NCBI GenBank assembly: GCA_910577525.1
Contig: CAJTLI010000033.1
Span: forward strand, 1-23,931
From: an uncultured Oscillospiraceae bacterium
GTDB taxonomy: Bacteria > Bacillota > Clostridia > Oscillospirales > Oscillospiraceae
Direction of reading: 5' to 3'
DNA: 23,931 nucleotides
The stretch's first letter is position 1. Every line of letters starts with the position of its first letter. Position numbers and translations under genes: made by a program. Below the pieces are notes generated by a model. The model saw only the letters and a list, made by a program, of their open reading frames with translations. It made no database searches and had not been told where the DNA came from. This document shows positions 1 to 7,391 of this stretch, piece after piece.

Positions 1-83
1 AAGGGACGGAATACGAAGAGGAACAAGAGGAAGCGCCAGAGGGATTCCAGGATATCGAGGATATTCTGGAAGCGGAGCAGTGA
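1..83 (+). CDS. C-terminal end of an unidentified acidic protein (partial)
   Basis: An open frame enters the window at base 3 and ends with TGA at 81-83, giving about 26 residues. The tail is very rich in Glu and Asp (a run like EYEEEQEEAPEGF, then DIEDILEAEQ), which is typical of a charged disordered C-terminus. Too little is present to name a family. It converges with the oadG reading on the opposite strand, which is also open here, so the two cannot both be right over bases 1-83. I favour this strand because the minus-strand translation of the same bases looks like a shadow. Certainty is modest. Confidence 0.45.
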   Translation, partial: GTEYEEEQEEAPEGFQDIEDILEAEQ

Positions 84-317
84 CACTTTCAGAGGCCTGC
101 CTGTTTGGAGAAAAAAGGCTGGAGGAGGCGGGCGTGCCGGAGGGGCGGCGGCAGGTGCTTCCGCCTTTTTATTGGTGCCCGCCATGGCCTTGCCCATGAG
201 GACCACCACGGCCATCAGCAGGACGAGCCCGAAAAACACCACGACGTAGCCCAGCACGGCGGTGATGCCCGAGTCGGCTATGCCCATATTGGCGGCCGTA
301 AGCGCGAGAGTATTCAT
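1..317 (-). CDS. oadG: OadG-type decarboxylase gamma subunit, C-terminus abnormal
   Basis: The ATG at 317-315 lies 12 bases after the oadA stop, behind a GGGGGGAG ribosome binding site, so it is translated as part of the oadA operon. The protein starts MNTLALTAANMGIADSG and has one hydrophobic segment at about residues 18-41, then GKAMAG and a Lys-, Ala- and Pro-rich linker. This is the layout of the small membrane subunit (gamma chain) of sodium-pumping decarboxylases, which anchors the carboxyltransferase subunit to the membrane. In clostridial relatives the linker is usually followed by a conserved domain; none is visible here. The frame has no stop before base 1, but loss of one T from the T6 run (A6 on the plus strand, near 113-118) would give a stop at 91-89 and a protein of about 75 residues. 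The 3' limit is therefore uncertain: the gene may be truncated, frameshifted or genuinely short. Confidence 0.6.
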   Translation of the reverse strand, partial: MNTLALTAANMGIADSGITAVLGYVVVFFGLVLLMAVVVLMGKAMAGTNKKAEAPAAAPPARPPPPAFFLQTGRPLKVSLLRFQNILDILESLWRFLLFLFVFRP

Positions 318-329
318 GCCGCTCCCCCC

Positions 330-1733
330 TTACGCCTCGGTGATGGTGTAGGTGGCCACGTTCTCCTCTTTCGCCAGGCGCTCCTTGAAGAACTTCTCCG
401 CCTGATCCGGGAAGCAGATATAGCTCATCATGTCCTCCTCGGACCGGCACAGCTCGCCCAGGGCCTCCTTCGCCTTTTTGAACTCCTCGCCGGTGCGCTT
501 GGAGTCCTCAATCCGGCAGTCGGTGGGCTGACCGCCCTCCCCCAGGATCTTGGCCTGCAAATCCTTGCTGACCTCGCCGGGGGCGATGCCGTAGTCGCCC
601 TTGAAGTAGTTCTTGATCTCCTTGGAGATCTGCTTGTAGCGCTCGCCCATGAGCACGTTGGTGACGGCCTGGTTGCCCACCATCTGGGACAGGGGCGTGA
701 CCAGCGGGGGATAGCCCAGGTCCTTGCGAACATTGGGGATCTCCACCAGGGCCTCGTCGAACTTATCCATGGCGTTCATGTCCTTCAGGTTGGCGATCAT
801 GTTGGACAGCATACCGCCGGGGACCTTGTACACCAGGGCCTGGGAGTCGGTGGCCATGCTCTTGGGGTTGATGAGGCCGGAGTCGATATACTTCTGCTTG
901 ATGGGCTTGAAGTAGTCGTTGACCTTGTTGATGACCTCCTCGTTGAGCCCGGTGTTGATGCCGTACTGCTGGAGGGCGTAGAACATGGTCTCGGTGGCGG
1001 CCTGGCTGGTGCCGTTGGAGAAGCAGGAGGTGGCGGTGTCGATGACATCCACGCCAGAGTCCACGGCCTTCATCAGGGTCATGTAGGCCATGCCGGTGGT
1101 GCAGTGGGTGTGAAGGATGATGGGCATATCGCCGATGGCGTCCTTGATGCCCTTGATGAGGCCCTCGGCCTCGTTGGGGCTCATGGTGCCCGCCATGTCC
1201 TTCAGGCAGATGGTGTCAAAGCCCATGGTCTTGAGCTCCTTGCACATCTCCACATACTTGGCCACGGTGTGGACCGGGCTCTGGGTGTAGGAGATGCAGC
1301 CGGAGGCCACGGTGCGCTTATTGGCGTACTTCTTGGTGGCCTCCAGGGCGGTCTTGATGTTGCGGAAGTCATTGAGGGCGTCGAAGATGCGGATCACGTC
1401 GATGCCGTTTTTGATGGACAGCTCCACAAACTTCTCCACCACGTCGTCGTGGTAGTGCTTATAGCCCAGCAGGTTCTGGCCCCGGAGGAGCATTTGCAGC
1501 CGGGTCTTGGGCATGTTCTTGCGGATATTGCGCAGCCGCTCCCAGGGGTCCTCCCCCAGGTAGCGCAGGCAGGAGTCAAAGGTGGCGCCGCCCCAGCACT
1601 CCACCGAATAGTACCCGGCCTTGTCCATGGTGGACAGGATGCCGTCGTAGTCGGAGTAGGGCAGGCGGGTGGCCATCAGGGACTGGTTGGCATCACGCAG
1701 CACAGTCTCTGTGATTTGGACCTTTTTCTTCAA
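330..1733 (-). CDS. oadA: Oxaloacetate decarboxylase alpha / pyruvate carboxylase subunit B-type carboxyltransferase
   Basis: This is the carboxyltransferase subunit that moves a carboxyl group between oxaloacetate (or pyruvate) and carrier-bound biotin. I chose the TTG start at 1733-1731 because GGAGGT precedes it at the right distance and the protein then begins MKKKVQITETVLRDANQS, as in the family. An ATG further upstream would include the ribosome binding site. From this start there are 467 residues. The TIM-barrel domain shows RDANQS (13-18), the LKDMAG motif with Lys178, which is carboxylated in the family, and the metal-binding HTH pair His208/His210. The conserved C-terminal domain follows. 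The protein ends TYTITEA and has no biotinyl domain with an MKM motif, so a separate biotin carrier must be encoded elsewhere. oadG follows 12 bases downstream. Oxaloacetate versus methylmalonyl-CoA or pyruvate as the true substrate cannot be settled from sequence alone. Confidence 0.93.
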   Translation of the reverse strand: MKKKVQITETVLRDANQSLMATRLPYSDYDGILSTMDKAGYYSVECWGGATFDSCLRYLGEDPWERLRNIRKNMPKTRLQMLLRGQNLLGYKHYHDDVVEKFVELSIKNGIDVIRIFDALNDFRNIKTALEATKKYANKRTVASGCISYTQSPVHTVAKYVEMCKELKTMGFDTICLKDMAGTMSPNEAEGLIKGIKDAIGDMPIILHTHCTTGMAYMTLMKAVDSGVDVIDTATSCFSNGTSQAATETMFYALQQYGINTGLNEEVINKVNDYFKPIKQKYIDSGLINPKSMATDSQALVYKVPGGMLSNMIANLKDMNAMDKFDEALVEIPNVRKDLGYPPLVTPLSQMVGNQAVTNVLMGERYKQISKEIKNYFKGDYGIAPGEVSKDLQAKILGEGGQPTDCRIEDSKRTGEEFKKAKEALGELCRSEEDMMSYICFPDQAEKFFKERLAKEENVATYTITEA

Positions 1734-1767
1734 ATTGGATGCACCTCCAAAAGTGTTTAGATACAAA

Positions 1768-1801
1768 GCACAGCCCGGCCGGCGCGGCGGCCGGGCTGTG
1801 C
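1768..1801 (-). terminator. Strong GC hairpin between pckA and oadA (terminator or leader stem)
   Basis: A perfect 13-bp stem (1768-1780 with 1789-1801) encloses an 8-base loop whose end bases can also pair. Read on the minus strand it is followed by TTTGTATCTAAAC, a weak T tract. It lies after pckA and only about 35 bases upstream of the oadA start. It can end pckA transcripts, but any oadA transcript starting further upstream must pass through it, so it could also act as an attenuator or a protective 5' stem. Confidence 0.55.
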
Positions 1802-1825
1802 CGGGGGATGCGGGGGCATTGGGGG

Positions 1826-1903
1826 TGTAGGGGCGGCTAATAGCCGCCCGCGATTATCCGCCGGGTTTCCGGTCAACGCGGGCGGATGATATCCGCCCCT
1901 ACA
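1826..1903. repeat. Palindromic two-hairpin intergenic element
   Basis: The 78-bp element has perfect 11-bp inverted ends (TGTAGGGGCGG at 1826-1836, CCGCCCCTACA at 1893-1903). Inside each end is a small perfect hairpin: 1832-1848 (7-bp arms, AAT loop) and 1881-1897 (7-bp arms, GAT loop). This layout of paired hairpins with matching ends is typical of REP/BIME-like or MITE-like dispersed elements. It lies entirely in the pckA-oadA intergenic space. No second copy was seen in this window. Confidence 0.7.
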
Positions 1904-1929
1904 ACGGACCGATCATAATTTGCGGAATG

Positions 1930-3543
<1,614 letters not shown>

Positions 3544-3584
3544 AGATAGTTCCTCCTCTAAATATAGTGTATCACTTCAGCGTC

Positions 3585-3644
3585 CGCCCCCAAGAGAAGG
3601 AGGGGGCGCGAGCGGATGGCGCCGGTGGGAGGCCATCTCCCACC
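3585..3644 (-). promoter_or_regulatory. pckA 5' leader with two hairpins
   Basis: Between the predicted pckA promoter and its start codon are two inverted repeats. One pairs 3624-3631 with 3637-3644 (perfect 8-bp stem, GGTGGGAG/CTCCCACC) and would lie at the very 5' end of the transcript. The other pairs 3585-3591 with 3602-3608 (perfect 7-bp stem, CGCCCCC/GGGGGCG). They may stabilise the mRNA or bind a regulator. No known riboswitch was recognised. Confidence 0.4.
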
Positions 3645-3652
3645 AATTACAC

Positions 3653-3661
3653 AGTATAGCA
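3653..3661 (-). promoter_or_regulatory. Probable pckA promoter (extended -10)
   Basis: On the minus strand a TGC-TATACT sequence forms an extended -10 hexamer (TATACT at 3658-3653). No good -35 is seen 17 bases upstream, which is tolerated when the -10 is extended. It predicts an untranslated leader of about 100 bases before the ATG at 3543. The stretch from 3662 to 3837, between this promoter and the ferredoxin terminator, holds no gene that I can support. Confidence 0.45.
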
Positions 3662-3837
3662 TAACTTCCCATCTAAATCCATGACATTTTTCATTTGTAT
3701 GTTAAAGTTTCCACAAAATCAGCGTTTTAACCAACCAATTTTGGGAATGCCCGGGAGAAATGGGAGCACTTTGACGAAGGGAATATTTTGGCGAAAAATA
3801 AGAACATCCAGACTTTGGAAAAACTTCCGAAAAAAGC

Positions 3838-3874
3838 AAAGCCCCCGCCCTCCAGAGGGAGGGCAGGGGGCTTT
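3838..3874 (-). terminator. Intrinsic terminator of the ferredoxin gene
   Basis: A long GC-rich stem pairs 3838-3853 with 3858-3874, with one single-base bulge and a tight AGAG loop. Read on the minus strand, the stem is followed by TTTGCTTTTTT, a good U tract. It lies 13 bases after the ferredoxin stop codon. T residues on the other side as well mean it could work in both directions. Confidence 0.85.
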
Positions 3875-3886
3875 TTGGACGGCGGA

Positions 3887-4057
3887 TTACTCAGCCTCGA
3901 TGGCGCCGGTGGGGCAGGTGCCCTCGCAGGCGCCGCAATCAATGCAAGCGCCGGCGTCGATCTGCATATGATCGTCACCCATGGAGATCGCGCCCACGGG
4001 GCAGGCGGACTCGCAAGCGCCGCAGGAGACGCAGGCGTCAGTGATTTTACGTGCCAT
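3887..4057 (-). CDS. 2[4Fe-4S] ferredoxin
   Basis: This short gene encodes a 56-residue clostridial-type ferredoxin, a cytoplasmic electron carrier for low-potential reactions such as pyruvate oxidation and hydrogen formation. Two CxxCxxCxxxCP cluster motifs are visible: Cys9, 12, 15, 19 and Cys38, 41, 44, 48. The two halves show the internal symmetry of the family, with ACPVGAI in the first and TCPTGAI in the second. The ATG at 4057-4055 has a GGAGGTG ribosome binding site 8 bases upstream. The gene stands alone between its own promoter and terminator, divergent from the Clp ATPase gene. Its redox partners are not encoded in this window. Confidence 0.95.
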   Translation of the reverse strand: MARKITDACVSCGACESACPVGAISMGDDHMQIDAGACIDCGACEGTCPTGAIEAE

Positions 4058-4090
4058 GTAACATACACCTCCAACAGAATGATGTGTTTT

Positions 4091-4130
4091 GAACCGGTTC
4101 CTATTGTATCACATTTCGTAAAAAATGCAA
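4091..4130 (-). promoter_or_regulatory. Ferredoxin promoter with palindromic site
   Basis: On the minus strand TTGCAT (4130-4125) and TACAAT (4108-4103) are separated by 16 bases, a good housekeeping promoter. Immediately downstream, near the start of transcription, is the perfect 10-bp palindrome GAACCGGTTC (4091-4100), placed like a repressor operator. Confidence 0.65.
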
Positions 4131-4155
4131 CAAGAAATTTTCGCGGATCAGGGCG

Positions 4156-4161
4156 TATAAT
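4156..4161 (+). promoter_or_regulatory. Possible -10 box for the Clp ATPase gene
   Basis: A perfect TATAAT lies about 65 bases before the GTG start. No convincing -35 hexamer is seen 16-18 bases upstream. I also looked for a CtsR-type direct repeat of GGTCAAA here and did not find one. Confidence 0.3.
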
Positions 4162-4226
4162 TTCGGCTAAAATTTCCCATGCTTGCCAGGTGACGATATC
4201 ATTGCCGGAGCGATGGGAGTGATGAC

Positions 4227-6320
4227 GTGGAACGGCTGAGTATCTTTCAAAGATTGCGGGGTTTTTTCATGATGGATCGGGATAAGGGGCGGCAGCCCCC
4301 TCAAAACAGCGCGGGACGTCCGGGGGGGGACCCCCAGGCCCTCTACCGGGAGGAGCGGCCCCGGGCCCGGGAGGGGGCGGACACCCGCCTCACCGACCGC
4401 TTCTCCCGGGATTTGACCCGGATGGCGGCCATGGGGGTGCTGGACCCCCTGGTGGGCCGGGAGCAGGAGGTGGGCCGGGTGATCCAGATTCTGGCCCGGC
4501 GGACCAAGAACAACCCCGCCCTGCTGGGGGAGCCGGGGGTGGGCAAGACCGCCGTGGCGGAGGGTTTGGCCCTGCGCATGGCCTCCGGCGCGGTGCCCGA
4601 GCCCCTGCGGGGTAAGCGCCTGCTCAGCCTGGACCTGGTGTCCATGGTGGCAGGCACCAAGTACCGGGGGGAGTTCGAGGAGCGGGTGAACCAGGTGCTG
4701 GCCGAGGTGCGCCGGGCGGGGAACGTGATTTTGTTTCTGGACGAGCTCCACAACATCGTGGGGGCGGGGTCCGCCGAGGGGGCCATCGACGCGGCAAACA
4801 TCCTCAAGCCCGCCCTGAGCCGGGGGGAGATCCAGGTGGTGGGGGCCACCACCCTGGAGGAATACCGGAAATATATCGAAAAGGACGCCGCCCTGGAGCG
4901 GCGGTTCCAGCCCGTCAAGGTGGCGGAGCCCACCCCGGACCAGGCCAAGGCCATTCTGCGGGGCCTGCGCCGCCGGTATGAGGAGCACCACGGCCTGACC
5001 ATCTCCGACGAGGCCATCGACGCGGCGGTGGAGATGAGCCAGCGCTACCTGCCCGACCGCTATCTGCCCGACAAGGCCATCGACCTCATCGACGAGGGGG
5101 CGGCCCGGATGCGGATGGAGGAGGAGGTGCCGGTGGCGCTTCGGGCGCTGTCCGACCGGGCGGAGCGGGCGGCCCGGGAGAAGGCCCAGGCCATCGCCAT
5201 GCAGGACTTTGAGCGGGCGGCGGTCCTCCGGGACGCGGAGGCGGATTTCCGCCGGGAGCTGGACCGGAAGCAGAGCCGCCAGAAGGGCGGAACCGCCCAC
5301 GAGCTGGGCCGGGAGGAGATCGCGGCGGTGCTGTCCCAGTGGACGGGCATCCCCCTGGAGTCCATCACTAAGGGGGAGGCCAAGCGCCTGCTGGAGCTGG
5401 AGGGGGAGCTCCACCGCCGGGTGGTGGGCCAGGACCGGGCGGTGTCCGCCGTGGCCGCCGCCATCCGCCGCAGCCGGGTGGGCTTAAAGGAGCCCAACCG
5501 GCCCATTGGGGTGTTTCTGTTCCTGGGCCCCACCGGGGTGGGCAAGACGGAGCTGTGCCGGGCCCTGGCGGCGGCGCTGTTCGGCAGCGAGGAGGCGCTG
5601 GTCCGCTTCGATATGTCCGAATATATGGAACGGCACGCCGCCTCCCGGCTGGTGGGGTCCCCGCCGGGCTACGTGGGCCACGAGGAGGGGGGCCAGCTCA
5701 CCGAACAGGTCCGCCGCCGCCCCTGGTCGGTGGTGCTCTTCGACGAGATTGAGAAGGCCCACGACGACCTCCAAAATATTCTGCTCCAGGTGATGGAGGA
5801 CGGCCAGCTCACCGACGGCCAGGGCCGGAAGGCGGATTTCCGCAACACGGTGGTGGTGATGACCTCCAACGTGGGGGCTCAGAAGCTGGTGAGCAAAGCG
5901 CCGCCCCTGGGCTTCGCCGGGGGCAACTCCGACGACAAGCGCCGGGAGGCGGTGATGGCGGAGCTGAAGGGCCGGTTCAAGCCGGAGTTTCTCAACCGGC
6001 TGGACGAGGTGATCCTGTTCGACCGGCTGGAGCGCCGGGATCTGGAGCGCATCACCCTGCGCCTGCTGGGGGGCGTGCGGGGCCGGCTGAACGAGCTGGG
6101 GGTGGATCTGGACGCCAAGTGGGAGGCGGTGTCCCTGCTGTCCGAGACGGACGGCGAGCGGGAGCAGGGCGCCCGGCCCATCCGGCGGGCGGTGCGCCGC
6201 CGGGTGGAGGAGCCCGCCGCCGACCTGCTGCTGTCCGAGCGGCTGCGGGCGGGGGACACCCTGTGCCTGGCCGTGGAGCGGGAGAATATCGTGCTGCGGG
6301 CGGAGAAACGGGAGGTCTGA
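4227..6320 (+). CDS. ClpC/ClpE-like AAA+ unfoldase lacking the N domain
   Basis: The 697-residue protein is a two-ring-domain Clp ATPase that unfolds proteins for the ClpP peptidase. The first AAA+ module has a Walker A GEPGVGKT (101-108), Walker B ILFLDEL (168-174) and ERRF arginine finger. A UVR-like middle segment (QDFERAAVLRDAEADF, about 326-341) follows. The second module has Walker A GPTGVGKT (434-441), Walker B VVLFDEIEKAH (502-512) and an LGF tripeptide (561-563) at the place of the ClpP-docking loop. Family members usually have about 810 residues. Here the N-terminal Clp repeat domain is replaced by about 55 residues rich in Arg, Pro and Gly. The GTG at 4227 was chosen because GGGAG lies 7 bases before it; no in-frame upstream start fits. 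There is no clpP, mcsA/B or ctsR nearby. Adaptor use is likely to differ from classical ClpC. Confidence 0.9.
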   Translation: MERLSIFQRLRGFFMMDRDKGRQPPQNSAGRPGGDPQALYREERPRAREGADTRLTDRFSRDLTRMAAMGVLDPLVGREQEVGRVIQILARRTKNNPALLGEPGVGKTAVAEGLALRMASGAVPEPLRGKRLLSLDLVSMVAGTKYRGEFEERVNQVLAEVRRAGNVILFLDELHNIVGAGSAEGAIDAANILKPALSRGEIQVVGATTLEEYRKYIEKDAALERRFQPVKVAEPTPDQAKAILRGLRRRYEEHHGLTISDEAIDAAVEMSQRYLPDRYLPDKAIDLIDEGAARMRMEEEVPVALRALSDRAERAAREKAQAIAMQDFERAAVLRDAEADFRRELDRKQSRQKGGTAHELGREEIAAVLSQWTGIPLESITKGEAKRLLELEGELHRRVVGQDRAVSAVAAAIRRSRVGLKEPNRPIGVFLFLGPTGVGKTELCRALAAALFGSEEALVRFDMSEYMERHAASRLVGSPPGYVGHEEGGQLTEQVRRRPWSVVLFDEIEKAHDDLQNILLQVMEDGQLTDGQGRKADFRNTVVVMTSNVGAQKLVSKAPPLGFAGGNSDDKRREAVMAELKGRFKPEFLNRLDEVILFDRLERRDLERITLRLLGGVRGRLNELGVDLDAKWEAVSLLSETDGEREQGARPIRRAVRRRVEEPAADLLLSERLRAGDTLCLAVERENIVLRAEKREV

Positions 6321-6334
6321 CCGGCCAAACACAC

Positions 6335-6372
6335 GGACGCGCAGGGAACGGGTCCCTGTGCGTCCATGTTAT
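6335..6372 (+). terminator. Terminator after the Clp ATPase gene
   Basis: A 13-bp stem (6335-6347 with 6353-6365) with one G-T pair encloses a 5-base loop, followed by ATGTTATTGTTT. The U tract is imperfect. It overlaps the end of the convergent small gene at 6369 and may serve both. Confidence 0.55.
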
Positions 6373-6521
6373 TGTTTCGGGTCCTCCGGGAGGAGAATAA
6401 GCTCCGGCTCCGGGGACGAGATGTACAGCTCCTCGCAGTCCTGCTGGGCCTTCTGCAAAATAAGGATGGCCCTGGTTGTCTCCTGGAACAGCTTGATGTA
6501 CATTTCTCTATAGTCTGCCAT
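6369..6521 (-). CDS. Small conserved-type protein of unknown function (50 aa)
   Basis: A good promoter and a plausible ATG at 6521-6519 (weak GGGGTGA upstream) support a real gene. The 50-residue product starts MADYREMYIKLFQETTRAIL and looks like an amphipathic helix with heptad character, LQKAQQDCEELYI, then a Pro/Glu-rich tail ending PEDPKQ. I recall similar tiny proteins with YxxLF...A...LxxAQ..CEELYI in gut Clostridia, but I cannot name a family. It is divergent from an XRE regulator across 82 bases that contain repeated operator-like sites, so the regulator probably controls it. It could be a protein partner of the regulator, but no function should be assumed. Confidence 0.65.
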   Translation of the reverse strand: MADYREMYIKLFQETTRAILILQKAQQDCEELYISSPEPELILLPEDPKQ

Positions 6522-6539
6522 GGTGATCACCCCAGGGAG

Positions 6540-6578
6540 ATTATAGGACAATTTAGTCCTAAATGCAATAGGACAATT
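6540..6578 (-). promoter_or_regulatory. Promoter of the small gene with XRE-type operator repeats
   Basis: On the minus strand TTGCAT (6568-6563) and TATAAT (6545-6540) are exactly 17 bases apart. The spacer holds an inverted repeat AGGAC-N6-GTCCT (6545-6560). The 11-mer ATAGGACAATT occurs twice as a direct repeat, at 6543-6553 and 6568-6578, so three half-sites cover the -10, spacer and -35. This is what a binding region for the adjacent repressor would look like. Confidence 0.7.
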
Positions 6579-6603
6579 CGGCATAATTATTTTGGGTGAT
6601 TAC

Positions 6604-6831
6604 ATGTCGAGAATCAGGGAGCTTCGGAAGCGGCGCGGCTATACGCAGATCAAAATGCAGATGCTTACGGGAATCGACCAGAGCGCGTATTCCAAAATTG
6701 AACGCGGCCAGCGCTATATGTCCTTCGAGCAGTGCAGGCGGATTGCGCTGGCGCTGGAGACCAGCATGGACTATCTGGCGGGGCTGACCGACCGGCCCGA
6801 GCCCTATCCCAGGGTTCCAAAGCCCAAATAA
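6604..6831 (+). CDS. XRE-family helix-turn-helix regulator
   Basis: The 75-residue protein is almost only a Cro/C1-type helix-turn-helix: MSRIRELRKRRGYTQIKMQM, with the family's typical SAYSKIERGQRYMSFEQ and IALALETSMDYLAGLTD segments. The tail is a short Pro-rich stretch ending PKPK. I chose ATG 6604, with GGGTGA 6 bases upstream; a TTG at 6592 is possible but would add only four residues. Such small regulators bind DNA as dimers and often repress themselves and a divergent partner. Here the partner is the 50-residue gene on the other strand, and the shared space carries AGGAC repeats. A terminator follows directly. Confidence 0.9.
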   Translation: MSRIRELRKRRGYTQIKMQMLTGIDQSAYSKIERGQRYMSFEQCRRIALALETSMDYLAGLTDRPEPYPRVPKPK

Positions 6832-6839
6832 AATCCGGA

Positions 6840-6868
6840 AAACCTCCGCCCCCGGGCGGGGTTTTTTC
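6840..6868 (+). terminator. Terminator after the XRE gene
   Basis: The sequence CCGCCCCCGGGCGG forms a compact GC stem, extended by A/T pairs and one bulge, and is followed by TTTTTTCTT. It ends the XRE transcript just before the MarR promoter. Confidence 0.85.
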
Positions 6869-6871
6869 TTC

Positions 6872-6920
6872 TTGACATTGGTATGAAATCGTACTATAAT
6901 ATCAAGTATGATTTCGTACT
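6872..6920 (+). promoter_or_regulatory. Near-consensus promoter with twin MarR-type operators
   Basis: TTGACA (6872-6877) and TATAAT (6895-6900) are both perfect and 17 bases apart. A 14-base site GTATGAAATCGTAC fills the end of the spacer (6881-6894). A sister site GTATGATTTCGTAC lies at 6906-6919, just past the start of transcription. The two differ only at central positions, each is nearly palindromic, and together they also form a larger imperfect inverted repeat. A bound MarR dimer would block the polymerase, so autorepression with ligand release is likely. Confidence 0.85.
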
Positions 6921-6934
6921 GGAGGAGGCGGGCC

Positions 6935-7384
6935 ATGGACATCCCTATCTCAAAAGAGCTGCGGCGCTACAATTATCTGCTGGGAGAAACGGACAGGGTA
7001 TACCATGAGGCGGCGGTGCGGATGGGCCTGTCGGACAGCGCGATGAGAATTCTGTACAGCCTGTGCGGCGAGGGGAGCCCCTGCCCCCTTCAGACGGTGA
7101 TCCGGCAGTCGGGGGCCAGCAAACAGACCATCAATTCCGCCATCCGCAGGCTGGAGAAAGAGGGAATTGTCCGGCTGGAGCCGGGGCGGGGCCGGGAGAA
7201 AAACGTGCGCCTGACGGACGAGGGATGGGCGCTGGCGGAGCGCACAGTAGTCCCGCTGATGCGGATCGAGGACGAGATATACTCCTCCTGGAGCCGGGAG
7301 GACGTACTCAAGGATTTGGAGCTTGCGGAGCGGTATCTCACCGCTCTGCGGGAAAAAACAGAACAAATGGAGCTATCAAAGTGA
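6935..7384 (+). CDS. MarR-family transcriptional regulator
   Basis: The 149-residue protein starts MDIPISKELRRYNYLLGETD after a GGAGGAGG ribosome binding site at 6 bases. It has the winged-helix layout of MarR: an N-terminal dimer helix, SDSAMRILYSL, the recognition region SGASKQTINSAIRRLEKEGI (about residues 68-87), a wing with PGRGREKNVRLTDEG, and a C-terminal helix. It is the first gene of an operon with the MATE exporter 7 bases downstream. Operator-like repeats overlap its promoter, so it most likely represses itself and the exporter and is released by a small-molecule ligand. The ligand is unknown. Confidence 0.92.
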   Translation: MDIPISKELRRYNYLLGETDRVYHEAAVRMGLSDSAMRILYSLCGEGSPCPLQTVIRQSGASKQTINSAIRRLEKEGIVRLEPGRGREKNVRLTDEGWALAERTVVPLMRIEDEIYSSWSREDVLKDLELAERYLTALREKTEQMELSK

Positions 7385-7391
7385 GGACCTT

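Noticed and set aside
147..170. Possible plus-strand terminator for the left-edge gene
   Set aside because: Only a 5-bp GGCGG/CCGCC stem before TTTTT, and it lies in the coding region of oadG, so chance is likely.
105..1760. Plus-strand open frame opposite oadA and oadG
   Set aside because: Low-complexity shadow; the minus strand has family motifs, ribosome binding sites and operon spacing.
4058..4226. CtsR heat-shock operator before the Clp ATPase
   Set aside because: No tandem GGTCAAA-type heptamers are present in the intergenic region.
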